Shown: one piece after another, positions 27,499-35,889 of the stretch
How positions within the stretch are numbered: position 1 is the stretch's first letter
How the letters are laid out: every line of letters begins with the position of its first letter
Assembly (NCBI RefSeq): GCF_001590865.1
Contig: NZ_BBUY01000002.1
Span: 72,487-136,486 of the forward strand
DNA length: 64,000 nucleotides
Source: Streptomyces sp. NBRC 110611
GTDB taxonomy: Bacteria; Actinomycetota; Actinomycetes; Streptomycetales; Streptomycetaceae
Reading direction: 5' to 3'
Translations under genes and position numbers: made by a program
Notes under the pieces: generated by a model
Database searches by the model: none
Seen by the model: the letters and a program-made list of their open reading frames with translations, nothing else
What the model was told of the DNA's origin: nothing

Positions 27499-28273
27499 CG
27501 TCCCGTGCTCGCTCGCGGCGATACAACGGTGGATGCAGGACGCGCTGCTGGCACCGGGCGGGTCCGCGCGGCCGACGGGGGCACAGATGGCGGAGGTGGC
27601 GGCCATGGCGGACGTGGCGGACGTGGTCGCCGCTTCCGGGCGGCTGACGGCCGAGGAGTGCTTCCGGATCTACTACCGCGGCTACCGCCTCCGGCTGCTG
27701 CGCTGCATGCGCGGCCAGTACCCGGGGATGGTCCATCTGCTGGGCCGGGAACTCTTCGACCGGTTCGCGCTCGACTACCTCGACGCGCACCCGTCCCGCT
27801 CACCGAGCCTCGACGGCCTCGGCGCCGGCTTCCCCGGCCACTTGGCCCGTACCCGGCCGGACGCCGACTCGGATACCGGCCCGGATACCGGCCCGGACGC
27901 CGACTCGGGCGGCACGCCGCACGAGGAGTGGATCGACCTGCTGATCGATCTGGCCCGGTACGAGCGGGTCTTCGCGGCCGTGCTCGATGGCCCCGAGGCC
28001 GACCCGGACTCCGGCCCCGGCCCCGACCCCGCCCCCGACTCCGGCTCCGGCTCCGACCCCGGCTCCGGCTCCCGGACACAGCTCTTCGAGGCCCGCTTCG
28101 CCGTCCACCGCTACGCGGCCGCCGTCCGCCGCGGGGAGGACCCGGCACCGCCCACCGCCGAACCGGTCCGCCTCGCCCTCTCCTGCCGGAACGGCACCGT
28201 CGTCGTCCACGACCGCACCGCATCCCACCACGGGAACCCCCGGACGGCACACCAGCCGTCCCCCGCCGCATGA
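27491..28273 (+). CDS. DUF2063 / BufC-like MNIO partner protein
   Basis: The 260-residue protein starts at ATG 27491, 8 nt after an AGGAAGG site, and overlaps the MNIO gene by 8 bp. The N-terminal part (about 8-105) matches DUF2063: '[17 protein letters not shown]', '[20 protein letters not shown]' and '[20 protein letters not shown]'. These proteins bind the peptide leader and hand it to the MNIO enzyme. The C-terminal half is interrupted by two Asp/Pro/Gly/Ser-rich low-complexity runs that recall '[15 protein letters not shown]'. Family standard length is similar, so the runs are insertions in loops. The gene ends in an ATGA overlap with a possible start of the next gene. Confidence 0.85.
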   Translation: MADVPCSLAAIQRWMQDALLAPGGSARPTGAQMAEVAAMADVADVVAASGRLTAEECFRIYYRGYRLRLLRCMRGQYPGMVHLLGRELFDRFALDYLDAHPSRSPSLDGLGAGFPGHLARTRPDADSDTGPDTGPDADSGGTPHEEWIDLLIDLARYERVFAAVLDGPEADPDSGPGPDPAPDSGSGSDPGSGSRTQLFEARFAVHRYAAAVRRGEDPAPPTAEPVRLALSCRNGTVVVHDRTASHHGNPRTAHQPSPAA

Positions 28274-28293
28274 CGTCCGCACTGGAGGAATCC

Positions 28294-29589
28294 ATGCCCC
28301 ACCTCACGACCCCCCTGGCCGTCCGGGCGATGGACGGCATCACCACCCTCGACGAACTGGCCGATCACCTCGGCGATGCGGCACGCATCGAGCTCTCGAC
28401 CATCCCGCCCTACCTCTACGCGGCGTACTCCATCAAAACGTCCGGCTACTCCCAGTGGGCCCAGGGCGCCGCGGCGCAGCGCACCCTCATCGGCATCGCG
28501 ATCGAGGAGATGCTGCACATGGCCCTGGTGCGGAACGTGATGGTCGCCACCCGCTGCGAGACGGTGAAGACGAAGAACGGACAGGGACGCAAGCCGTTCC
28601 GCTTCTACGACCCGGACAGCATCCCCACCTACCCCGGCGACATGAGCCACCGCACCCCGCCCCTGAAGCTTCACATGCAGCGCATCTCCACCCCCGCGGT
28701 GGAGGGATTCATGGAGGTCGAACTCCCCGAGACGGTGCAACAGCAGAGGAAGATCCTCCCCTCCGCCGACGATTACACGTACCACACGCTCGGCGAGCTG
28801 TACGACGCGATCGGGAAGGGCATCACCGACCTGACCAAGGCGAAGGAGATCACCTGGGGGCTGACGGAGTGCCGCTGGCAGCAGCAGTACCTGCGGGCGT
28901 TCTGGAACCAGTGGGGAGGGCCGCCCAAGCCCATCCCGGTCGTGGACCAGGGCAGCGCCCTCGACGCCCTCTACATCATCGTCTCCCAGGGCGAGGGCGC
29001 CCCCGACGAGCAGGAGGACTCCCACTACGAGAAGTTCACCCGCATCCGCGACCACGTGGACGGCATCGGTGTCGTGTACGACGACAACGGACAGCAGAAG
29101 TACACCATCGACGACGACACCGGGGCCGCCGTCTGGCCGGTGGTGACGGACCCGAAGGCCACCGATTTCCCCGGCGCGCTCGGCAAGCTGGCAGTGCTCT
29201 CCGACGCGGTCTACTGCTATGTGCTGGCGCTGCTGGACAAGCTCTACCTGACCCCGGCGGACGACCCCGCCCCCGACTCCGCTCCCGGACAGCACGAGTC
29301 GGCCCCGACGTCCGAGCGGTACGCCCTCGAACGCGGCTTCATCGCCGCCATGCAGGGAGTCCTCTCCCCGGTCGCCGGCATCCTGGTGAGCACCCCCCTC
29401 ACCAGCGGGCAGTACGCCGGGCAGCACGCCGGGCCCACCTTCGGCCACTACGACTTCAACGGCGTACCGCCCCAGCAGGCCCTGCTGGACCTGTGCACCG
29501 ACCCGGACCTGGCGAAGGAGTTTCCGCAACTGGGCGGCACCGACGGTGTCCTGAACCAGATCAGGCTGCTCCCCTACTTCACGATCTGA
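28294..29589 (+). CDS. ferritin-like (VioB / iminophenylpyruvate dimer synthase-type) protein
   Basis: The 431-residue protein starts at ATG 28294 behind GGAGGAA; an in-frame ATG at 28270 that forms an ATGA overlap with the previous stop is the alternative. The ferritin-like four-helix domain has iron ligands in 'AARIELSTIPPYLYAAYSI' (Glu) and 'LIGIAIEEMLHMALVRNVM' (ExxH), as in the VioB family (PF12902-like). VioB takes part in indole-pyrrole formation in violacein synthesis; here the companion genes are quite different. It is the fourth gene of the MNIO operon and may be a second di-iron oxidase acting on the Cys-rich protein or on another small molecule. The function is inferred. Confidence 0.82.
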   Translation: MPHLTTPLAVRAMDGITTLDELADHLGDAARIELSTIPPYLYAAYSIKTSGYSQWAQGAAAQRTLIGIAIEEMLHMALVRNVMVATRCETVKTKNGQGRKPFRFYDPDSIPTYPGDMSHRTPPLKLHMQRISTPAVEGFMEVELPETVQQQRKILPSADDYTYHTLGELYDAIGKGITDLTKAKEITWGLTECRWQQQYLRAFWNQWGGPPKPIPVVDQGSALDALYIIVSQGEGAPDEQEDSHYEKFTRIRDHVDGIGVVYDDNGQQKYTIDDDTGAAVWPVVTDPKATDFPGALGKLAVLSDAVYCYVLALLDKLYLTPADDPAPDSAPGQHESAPTSERYALERGFIAAMQGVLSPVAGILVSTPLTSGQYAGQHAGPTFGHYDFNGVPPQQALLDLCTDPDLAKEFPQLGGTDGVLNQIRLLPYFTI

Positions 29590-29669
29590 ACGTCCACAGA
29601 GCCGCGAGACCCCAGGAGTACGGCCATGACCGCCGGCCGGCCGGACGCGTCGTCACCGGAGCGGGCGCC

Positions 29670-30344
29670 TCACTCCGGCCAGGCGCCGCGCAGTTCGTTC
29701 TCCAGGGCTTCGGCGGCCTTCCGCAGCTGCCCCCGTAGCCGGGCCGCGTCCTTGCGCAGCCTCGGTGGTCCCGACAGGCTCAGCGCGGCGACCACCCTGC
29801 GCGAGGCCGCGCGGACCGGCACGGACAGCACGATGTGGGAGTCCGCCTCCTCGGTCAGGGCCCAGCCCCGGCTCCGCACCCTGCGCAGCGCCTCCCCCGG
29901 TCCGCCCGCGACGGCCGGCCGGTCGTCCCAGGCCGTCAGGACCTGGCTGGCCGCGTCCCCGCCGAGCGGGATGACCGTCCCGGTTTCCACCACGTCCCGT
30001 AGGCCGCTCACCGGACTGGCGGCGACCAGGCACTCGACGCGGTCGCTGCGGCGCTGGTAGAGCTGAACGCTCAGCCTGGTGTGCGCACAGAGCAGTTCGA
30101 CGACGTCCGGGGCGACGCGGGCGAGCGCCCCGCTGTTGGCGACGGCCCCGAGCTCGTGGACCCACGAGCCGACGACGAGGCCCGACTCCTCGTCCTCGTC
30201 GACCAGCCGGTGCTCTCTGAGCGAGCGGAGTAATCGGTGCGCCGTCGACCGCGGCACCCCTGTGGCCGCGGCGATACCGGACACGTCTCTCTCCCCTTCG
30301 GCAACGGCCGTCAACACCGCGACGGCCCGGTCCAAGACCTTCAC
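29670..30344 (-). CDS. IclR family transcriptional regulator
   Basis: The 224-residue protein starts at GTG 30344 (GGAGG, 6-nt spacing). An N-terminal winged HTH ('VLDRAVAVLTAVAEGE', 'SGIAAATGVPRSTAHRLLRS') is followed by the IclR effector-binding domain ('LLCAHTRLSVQLYQRRSDRV', 'GTVIPLGGDAASQVLTAW'). IclR proteins usually repress a neighbouring catabolic operon and respond to small acids. It is convergent with the MNIO operon and divergent from the globin-reductase gene, the likely target. It is near the left edge of, but probably outside, the biosynthetic cluster. Confidence 0.9.
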   Translation of the reverse strand: MKVLDRAVAVLTAVAEGERDVSGIAAATGVPRSTAHRLLRSLREHRLVDEDEESGLVVGSWVHELGAVANSGALARVAPDVVELLCAHTRLSVQLYQRRSDRVECLVAASPVSGLRDVVETGTVIPLGGDAASQVLTAWDDRPAVAGGPGEALRRVRSRGWALTEEADSHIVLSVPVRAASRRVVAALSLSGPPRLRKDAARLRGQLRKAAEALENELRGAWPE

Positions 30345-30483
30345 CCTTACCCTCCAACCTCTTGTGACCAGACGGCGATTCACCTCTGCGACACATGCCT
30401 TGACAGATGTGCCGGTGTACAGCACATCCACCCGCTGATCAATCCGCAAGACAAAGAATCCCAGCATCCGGACGACCCGTCGC

Positions 30484-30543
30484 GCCCTGGCGCTAGGGCC
30501 TGTCCGATGGGCCCACGCGGACCCATCGGACAGGCGCCAGGGC
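30484..30543. repeat. 60-bp composite inverted repeat in the IclR-globin gap
   Basis: Inner arms 30499-30511 (CCTGTCCGATGGG) and 30522-30534 (CCCATCGGACAGG) pair perfectly over 13 bp with a 10-bp loop. Outer arms 30484-30493 (GCCCTGGCGC) and 30534-30543 (GCGCCAGGGC) pair over 10 bp, leaving a 5-nt bulge on the left. It lies in the 336-bp divergent gap, which otherwise holds no gene. It could be an operator for the IclR protein, an RNA hairpin or a MITE-like remnant; the GGCCTGTCCGATGGG end resembles terminal repeats of some actinobacterial insertion elements. Confidence 0.75.
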
Positions 30544-30680
30544 CGAAAGACCCCTGGGAGTAGGGCCGAAGGGGCATACCCGGGCGATGCCATAGTGGGC
30601 GCGCCCCCATGCCAGGACGGGCCGGTCCTCGGCGCTCGTACGCCGCCGCCCGCCCGCACCGCACCCCCACAGGAGGCGGC

Positions 30681-31955
30681 TTGCCCACCGTGAACGCCCC
30701 AGGCGACGACTACCACGCACTGCTCGCGCGGCACGAGGCGATGCGGCTCCGCCGCCGGCTCCTCGCGCCCGGACACGTCCCCCGGCCCCGGCCCGCCGAG
30801 GGCAGAGACCCGTACGACGGGGCGTCCGACCAGCGGGTCATCACCCGCTTCCTCGACCTGGTGGCGCCGTTCGACGAGCTGATCGACGAGCTGTACGAGG
30901 TGATGTTCTCGCGCCACCCGTACCTGCGGTCGCTGTTCCCCGACTCGATGGAGTTCCAGCAGGACCATCTCGCACAGATCCTCCGCTATCTGGTCGAGCG
31001 GCTGGACCGCCCGGACGAAATCGCCACCACCTTCGCCCAGTTGGGCCGCGACCACCGCAAACTGGGGGTGCGGCCCGCGCATTACCAGGCGTTCGAGGAG
31101 GCGCTGTGCGAGGCGCTGTGGCGCCGCGGCGGCGCGCGCTGGGACCACGGTCTGGAGCAGGCGTGGCTGCGCATGCTCCGGTTCGCCGTCGCGGCCATGG
31201 TCGACGGCGCGGAGTCCGCCCTGACCGAACCGCCCTGCTGGCAGGCGACCGTGGTGGAGCACCACCTCCGCTCCCCCGACCTGGCCGTACTCCGGCTGCG
31301 GCCGCACGAGCCCTACCCGTACCGGGCGGGGCAGTACGCGTCCGTGGCGTCCCCGCTGCTGGAGCACACCTGGCGGCCGTACTACCTCGCCGGTGCCCCG
31401 CGCCCGGACGGTGAACTGGAGATCCACGTCAGAGCCGTCGGCAGCGGCGGGGTGAGCGAAGCGCTGGTACGCCGCACCCGCCCCGGGGACACCGTGTGGC
31501 TCGGCCCCGCCCGCGGGGCGCTGACACTGGACGACGGCCCGGTGGGAGAGCTGCTGTTCCTGGCGTACGACACCGGCTGGGCGGCGGTGAAGGCGCTGCT
31601 GGAGGAGGTCGACGCCCGGCGGCCGCGCGGGGGACGGGCCCATCTGCTCCTCGGCCCCGGTCCCGAGCCGTACGACAGCGAGTGCCTGGCCGGTTCGGCG
31701 CGCCGCCGCCCCTGGCTGACCGTGGTTCCGCTCGCGGGACCGGGACCGGGGCCGGGAGCGGGAGCGGGAGGGTACGGACCGGAGGCCGAGGACACGCTCC
31801 GGCGCCGCGACTGGTCACGGCACCGGGCCTTCGTCAGCGGCCCGCCGGAGGCGGTCGCCGCCGCGGTGTCCCGGCTCACCGACGCGGGGGTGCCCGCCGG
31901 GCACATCCGTCATGACCGGCTCGACGGGGTGCGGCTGCCCGGGGCCGCGGTATGA
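30681..31955 (+). CDS. globin-FAD/NAD reductase (flavohemoglobin-like)
   Basis: This protein of about 424 residues starts at TTG 30681, 4 nt after AGGAGG; GTG 30690 is the alternative with long spacing. The globin domain (about 40-185) has 'ELIDELYEVMFSRHPYLRSLFP', 'QLGRDHRKLGVRPAHYQAF' (proximal His in the F-helix region) and 'WLRMLRFAVAAMVDG'. The reductase part (about 190-420) has an FAD-binding 'YPYRAGQYASVASP' with 'WRPYYLAGAP' (RxYS-like) and an NAD-binding tail ('HRAFVSGPPEAVAAAV'). Such proteins detoxify NO or sense oxygen. Gly/Ala/Pro repeats interrupt the NAD domain. The IclR protein is the likely regulator. Confidence 0.88.
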   Translation: MPTVNAPGDDYHALLARHEAMRLRRRLLAPGHVPRPRPAEGRDPYDGASDQRVITRFLDLVAPFDELIDELYEVMFSRHPYLRSLFPDSMEFQQDHLAQILRYLVERLDRPDEIATTFAQLGRDHRKLGVRPAHYQAFEEALCEALWRRGGARWDHGLEQAWLRMLRFAVAAMVDGAESALTEPPCWQATVVEHHLRSPDLAVLRLRPHEPYPYRAGQYASVASPLLEHTWRPYYLAGAPRPDGELEIHVRAVGSGGVSEALVRRTRPGDTVWLGPARGALTLDDGPVGELLFLAYDTGWAAVKALLEEVDARRPRGGRAHLLLGPGPEPYDSECLAGSARRRPWLTVVPLAGPGPGPGAGAGGYGPEAEDTLRRRDWSRHRAFVSGPPEAVAAAVSRLTDAGVPAGHIRHDRLDGVRLPGAAV

Positions 31956-32316
31956 GGCCTGGGCAGGAAGGGGCGTCCGTCTGCCGTCCCATCAGTTTTT
32001 TCGATCCGTCGCATTGAAGAATCGCGATTGAACGGCGTCCGCCTCCTGGGCAGGATCGAGCCGAGGAGACGCGGATCTATTCGGCTCGCGGATTCGTCAG
32101 GTGGAGGAGAGTGGTGACGCGAGGCAGTGCCGTCGTCCGCCGATGAGCAGTCGGACGGCGTATTGCCGGTGCATTGCCGCTCGGCCCTCACCGCCTGCGC
32201 ATGGACCGATCAAACCGTACGCCGGCCCCGCGGTTCGCCACGACGCCCTGCCGACTTCCTGGACGGCATGGCGCGCTGTGTGCGGACCGCCGGACGGTGG
32301 TGCGTGAAAGGCGACG
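31956..32316. other. 361-bp non-coding region, promoter of the left arm of the biosynthetic cluster
   Basis: No gene is seen on either strand. The stretch 31990-32100 is AT-richer (with TTTTTTCGAT and CGATTGAAC), as expected for a promoter. It separates the globin-reductase from the seven-gene plus-strand arm of the cluster (32317-38145). Confidence 0.45.
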
Positions 32317-32613
32317 GTGATTACCCACATCGTGCTCTTCAAACTCAAGGACGGAATCGAGCGCAACTCGCCGGCCGTGACCGAGGCCGAGAAGTTCGCC
32401 AGGGCTGTCGGCCGCCATGTCCCGGAGCTTCTCACCTGGCGTGTGGGGTGGAACGCGGTCGACCGCGATATCGGCTACGACTTCGCCGTGATCGGCGTGC
32501 TGCCCGGCCTGGGGGCGCTGGAGCGCTACCAGAAGAACGCATTCCACCAGCAGTCCGCCGAGAAATGGCGGGCGATCTCCGACTGGGTGGTCATGGATCT
32601 GACCGACGACTGA
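32317..32613 (+). CDS. Dabb (stress-responsive alpha/beta barrel) domain protein
   Basis: The 98-residue protein starts at GTG 32317, 5 nt after GAAAGG. The whole protein is one ferredoxin-like Dabb domain: 'ITHIVLFKLKDGI' at the start, a central 'ELLTWRVGWNAVDRD', and 'YDFAVIGVLPGLGALERYQ' near the end. Dabb proteins include olivetolic acid cyclase and other polyketide or aldol cyclases as well as stress proteins. As the first gene of a biosynthetic operon it may be a cyclase/isomerase, or simply accessory; no catalytic residues can be assigned with certainty. Confidence 0.85.
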   Translation: MITHIVLFKLKDGIERNSPAVTEAEKFARAVGRHVPELLTWRVGWNAVDRDIGYDFAVIGVLPGLGALERYQKNAFHQQSAEKWRAISDWVVMDLTDD

Positions 32614-32665
32614 CCGGCTCTCCTGTCCCCGCGCGACAGATGTCCATTCACCTTTGGAGGCTCGG

Positions 32666-34081
32666 GTGTTCACGCAGTACGACCAGGAATCAGCGGCTCT
32701 CACTCAGGAGTTGCGCGATCAGTTCGCCACATTCATCGCCGGGAAGTGGGATGCCCGGGCGCTGGTGTCCCACCAGACCGAAAAGCTCCGTTCGGTCGTC
32801 GCCTATGCACGTGCCCGCTCTCCTTTCTACCGTGAACGTCTGGCCGGGCTCACGGACACGGCGGTTTCCGCACTGACCTTGGACGGCCTGCGGAGCCTTC
32901 CGTTCACCACCAAGGACGACCTCAGAACAGCCCAGTTCGACATTCTGTCGCGGCCCGTCTCCGATGCCTGGGTCTTCTACGAGACCACCGGGACGACGGG
33001 CGCGGCGACCCCCTGCCCGCGCACCAATGTGGACTCCGTGTACAACAACACCGTACTCACCGAGTACTACCGCGGTGTCCTCGCACCACACGGCGACCGC
33101 CAGGTGATCGGCGTCTCGGGGCCCAGCGAGCTGCACGCCACCGGGGACACCTTCGGGGACGTCTGCCGCAACCTCGGCCACGCGGTCGCCAAGATGTGGC
33201 CGCACTCGCCGGTGATCGGCTTCGACCGTGCGCTGGAGGTCATGCGGCTGCTGCCGGTGACCGGGCTGTTCTGTACCCCCGGGATGGCCATGAGCCTCTT
33301 CCAGAAGGCGACCGAGGCGGGACTGCGGCCACGGGAGGACTTCGCGCTGGACGTGCTGCTGCTCACCGGTGAGCTGATGTCCCCCAGCCTGCTGGAGAAT
33401 CTGGGGCGGCTGTGGGACTGCGAGGTGCACAACGTCCTCTACGCGTCCCAGGAGGCGTCCGTGCTCGCCGCGGCCACCGCCGACGGTGCGCTCCGCACCG
33501 CACCGCTGATCAACCTGTACGAAGTGATCGACCCCGACACCCTCGAAGCGGTGCGGCCCGACGCGGCCGGCGTACGCTACGGCGAACTCGTCGTCACCAA
33601 CCTGTACCTGGGCGCCAAGCCGCTCATCAGGTACCGCACCGGCGACCTGGTACGGATGACCGACCCCGCGCCCGGCGCCGCGGTGCCCGCACCGGCCGTG
33701 GCGGCGGTGGGCCGGGTGCGGGACCGGCTCCTCCTCAACGGCCGCCTGGTCAACGGCTACGACCTGGAGAACCTCCTGCTCGCCTCGTTCCGCGGCTACG
33801 GCGACTACCAGATCACCGTGGAACGTGACGACCTCGGCCGGGACCGGCTCACCCTGACGCTGCGGGCCGACCCCGCGGACTGCCGCGACGGCATCGAGCA
33901 GGCGGCCGGGCGGTGCCTGGACGAGCTGGGCACACCGCTGTCCGTGCGGTTCGGCGTCCCCGGCTCCATCACCACCACGGGGGCGATGGTGAGCTGGAAG
34001 GCGGCGCGGGTGGTGGACCTGCGGGCCGGCCGGTCGACCGAGGACTCGGCGGCCGAGCGCATCGCGGCGGCGCGGGCATGA
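32666..34081 (+). CDS. PaaK-like AMP-dependent acyl/aryl-CoA ligase (adenylate-forming)
   Basis: The 471-residue protein starts at GTG 32666, 5 nt after GGAGG; an in-frame TTG at 32654 overlaps the ribosome site and is rejected. It resembles phenylacetate-CoA ligases: 'KLRSVVAYARARSPFYRERL' at the N-terminus, the AMP/phosphate loop 'FYETTGTTGAATPCPRT', 'VLLLTGELMSPSLLENLG', and 'LIRYRTGDLVRM' (Tyr-Arg-Thr-Gly-Asp). It likely activates a carboxylic acid. In a prephenate-derived pathway this could be a cyclohexadienyl or cyclohexenyl acid, or a starter acid for the PKS. It overlaps the aminotransferase gene by 4 bp (ATGA). Confidence 0.87.
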   Translation: MFTQYDQESAALTQELRDQFATFIAGKWDARALVSHQTEKLRSVVAYARARSPFYRERLAGLTDTAVSALTLDGLRSLPFTTKDDLRTAQFDILSRPVSDAWVFYETTGTTGAATPCPRTNVDSVYNNTVLTEYYRGVLAPHGDRQVIGVSGPSELHATGDTFGDVCRNLGHAVAKMWPHSPVIGFDRALEVMRLLPVTGLFCTPGMAMSLFQKATEAGLRPREDFALDVLLLTGELMSPSLLENLGRLWDCEVHNVLYASQEASVLAAATADGALRTAPLINLYEVIDPDTLEAVRPDAAGVRYGELVVTNLYLGAKPLIRYRTGDLVRMTDPAPGAAVPAPAVAAVGRVRDRLLLNGRLVNGYDLENLLLASFRGYGDYQITVERDDLGRDRLTLTLRADPADCRDGIEQAAGRCLDELGTPLSVRFGVPGSITTTGAMVSWKAARVVDLRAGRSTEDSAAERIAAARA

Positions 34082-35076
34082 CGACCGCACGCCATGAGAC
34101 CGGCCGGGATCCGGACGCCGGCGCCCCCGAGGGGACCACGGCCGCTGTCCTCGGTCCGGGGGCGTGGGCCTACGACCGCGGCCGGTTCGTCCCGTCGGCC
34201 GGCCCGAGTCTGCCGCTCAGCACCCAGGGACTGCACTACGGAACCGGCGTGTTCGAGGGCATCCGGGCGTACCGCACGGATACCGGGCTCTCCCTCTTCC
34301 GGGCCCACGACCACTACGCGCGGCTGCTGCGCGGCTGCCGCGTCCTGCGGATCGACGTACCGGCGACGGCCGAGGAGCTGGTCCGGATCACCGTCGACCT
34401 GCTGCGGCGCAACGGCCATGGCGACGACACCTATATCCGTCCGGTGGCGCACAAGCTCTCCCTGCTGCCGGGCACGCCGCCCGGGGTCTCCCTCGCCGGC
34501 GTGTCGGACGCCCTGTCGGTCACCACGTTCGGCTTTCCGGCGGGCGGACCCACGCGGGGCGTGCGCTGTGCGATCAGCTCCTGGCGGCGTCCGGCCCGCG
34601 ACGCGCTGCCCGTACAGGCGAAGATCACCGGCGGTTATGTCAACAGCGCGCTGGCCTCCGACGAGGCCCGTGCGGCCGGCTGTGACGACGCCATCCTCCT
34701 CGACCGCGCCGGCCGGGTGGCCGAGGCGAGCACCGCGAACGTCTTCGCCGTCCTCGGGGGACGCGTGGTCACCCCGCCCGCGACCGGTGACCTGCTGCCC
34801 GGCATCACCAGGGACACCCTGCTCACCCTGTGCCGGGAGGCGGGCCTGGACGTGGCGGAACGCCCGGTGAGCCCGGCCGACCTGCTCACCGCCGACGAGG
34901 TCTTCCTCTCCTCCACCGGCCACGGCGTGGTGCCCGTCCTCGCCGTCTCCGGCCGGGACATCGGCCCCGGCACCGCGGGGCCGGTCACGGCGCGGGCCGC
35001 CGCGCTCTACGACACCGCGACCCGCACCGGGGGCGGCGCCCATCCGGAGTGGCGCACCCCGGTCGCCGCCGGCTGA
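34078..35076 (+). CDS. class IV aminotransferase (branched-chain type)
   Basis: The 332-residue protein starts at ATG 34078, inside the ligase stop. It is a fold-type IV PLP enzyme: 'STQGLHYGTGVFEGIRAYRT' near the N-terminus, PLP Lys in 'VQAKITGGYVNSALASDEA', 'DDAILLDRAGRVAEASTANV' and 'LLPGITRDTLLTLC'. Its job here is probably to aminate the 2-oxo acid made after the prephenate decarboxylase, giving the non-proteinogenic amino acid loaded by the A-PCP protein. The family also includes deaminating lyases (PabC-like), but the motifs favour a transaminase. Confidence 0.9.
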   Translation: MTTARHETGRDPDAGAPEGTTAAVLGPGAWAYDRGRFVPSAGPSLPLSTQGLHYGTGVFEGIRAYRTDTGLSLFRAHDHYARLLRGCRVLRIDVPATAEELVRITVDLLRRNGHGDDTYIRPVAHKLSLLPGTPPGVSLAGVSDALSVTTFGFPAGGPTRGVRCAISSWRRPARDALPVQAKITGGYVNSALASDEARAAGCDDAILLDRAGRVAEASTANVFAVLGGRVVTPPATGDLLPGITRDTLLTLCREAGLDVAERPVSPADLLTADEVFLSSTGHGVVPVLAVSGRDIGPGTAGPVTARAAALYDTATRTGGGAHPEWRTPVAAG

Positions 35077-35148
35077 GTTCCGGCGCCATTCGCTTACGCG
35101 GACGCCGCGGCACCCACTCCTTCGCCCCCTTGATCCGAGGACACGACC

Positions 35149-35198
35149 ATGACGCTGAGGACACGATGATGACGCTGAGGACACGACTATGACGCTGC
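35149..35198 (+). repeat. 20-bp tandem repeat that triplicates a translation start
   Basis: ATGACGCTG occurs at 35149, 35169 and 35189, with exactly 20-bp period and a GAGGA site before each copy. The first two ATGs open mini-ORFs of 6 and 7 codons that end at 35167 and 35190. Only the third ATG opens the prephenate-decarboxylase-like gene, and the second mini-ORF overlaps it as ATGA. Confidence 0.85.
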
Positions 35199-35824
35199 CC
35201 CACTTCCTCGACCTTCCAGGCCCTGATCCCGGCGGGCTGTCGACCCTGGGCGTACTCGCGACCGTGGGCACGCTCGGGCCGCAGGGCACCAGCAGCGAGC
35301 TGGCCGCGGGCCTGCTCGCGCGCCGGCTCGCCCCGTCCGGCGGCGAGCCGGCCGCCGTCCGCCTCTTCGACACCTACGAAGAGGCCGGCGACACCCTGCG
35401 GGCCGGCCTGGTGACCCATGTCGTCGTGGCCAACGCATACAAGGCGGTGCACCACTTCTACATGGACCCGGCCCTGGCCCTGGCCGACGTGTTCGTGATG
35501 GATACCCCGCTGTACGGCATAGCCCGGCGCCGCGACGCCGCACCGGCACCGGGCACGCCGGTCATCGCCAGCCACCCGTCGCCCGTACCGCTCATCGCCG
35601 AGCTGTTGCCGCCGGAGCACACCTCGCACACCGTGCTGGCCGCCGACTCCACCAGCGCGGCCGCGCGCGCCGCGGCCGCGGGGGCGGCGGACTTCGCGCT
35701 CACCACGGCACCGGCCGCGCGGTTGCACGGGCTGGAGTTCGTCTCGCGGACCAGACCGATCCGGATGGTCTGGTCGGTGTTCACCGGACCGGCGGCCACC
35801 GGCCGGTACGACCGGTTCGCCTGA
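35189..35824 (+). CDS. prephenate decarboxylase, BacA/SalX-like
   Basis: The 211-residue protein starts at ATG 35189. It has the prephenate dehydratase fold but the signature of non-aromatising prephenate decarboxylases (BacA of bacilysin, AerD, SalX): 'TVGTLGPQGTSSELAA', 'AVRLFDTYEEAG', 'VVANAYKAVHHFYMDPALAL', 'VFVMDTPLYGIARR', 'VIASHPSPVPLI', 'DSTSAAARAAAAG' and 'TRPIRMVWSVF'. There is no ACT domain, in keeping with a secondary-metabolic enzyme. These enzymes turn prephenate into dihydro-4-hydroxyphenylpyruvate, the root of anticapsin, Choi and cyclohexenylalanine. It is the strongest pathway marker in the left arm. Confidence 0.93.
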   Translation: MTLPHFLDLPGPDPGGLSTLGVLATVGTLGPQGTSSELAAGLLARRLAPSGGEPAAVRLFDTYEEAGDTLRAGLVTHVVVANAYKAVHHFYMDPALALADVFVMDTPLYGIARRRDAAPAPGTPVIASHPSPVPLIAELLPPEHTSHTVLAADSTSAAARAAAAGAADFALTTAPAARLHGLEFVSRTRPIRMVWSVFTGPAATGRYDRFA

Positions 35825-35880
35825 GGAATTCCCCTGCGGAATTCGCCTGAGAGATTCGTCCGAGAGATTCGTCCGAGAAA
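35819..35880 (+). repeat. 13-bp degenerate tandem repeat before the OCD-family gene
   Basis: Units ending in ATTC recur with 13-bp period. The clearest are 35845-35857 (GCCTGAGAGATTC), 35858-35870 (GTCCGAGAGATTC) and 35871-35880 (GTCCGAGAAA), with weaker copies upstream. They fill the whole gap up to the AAAGGAG ribosome site of the next gene. Confidence 0.75.
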
Positions 35881-35889
35881 GGAGTTCTC

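Noticed and set aside
30484..30543. Rho-independent terminator
   Set aside because: It lies between two divergent gene starts, where no transcript needs to end, and has no U tract.
35149..35190. Mini-ORFs of 6 and 7 codons as real small proteins
   Set aside because: They are copies of the next gene's first codons produced by a tandem repeat; more likely cis-acting than coding for functional peptides.
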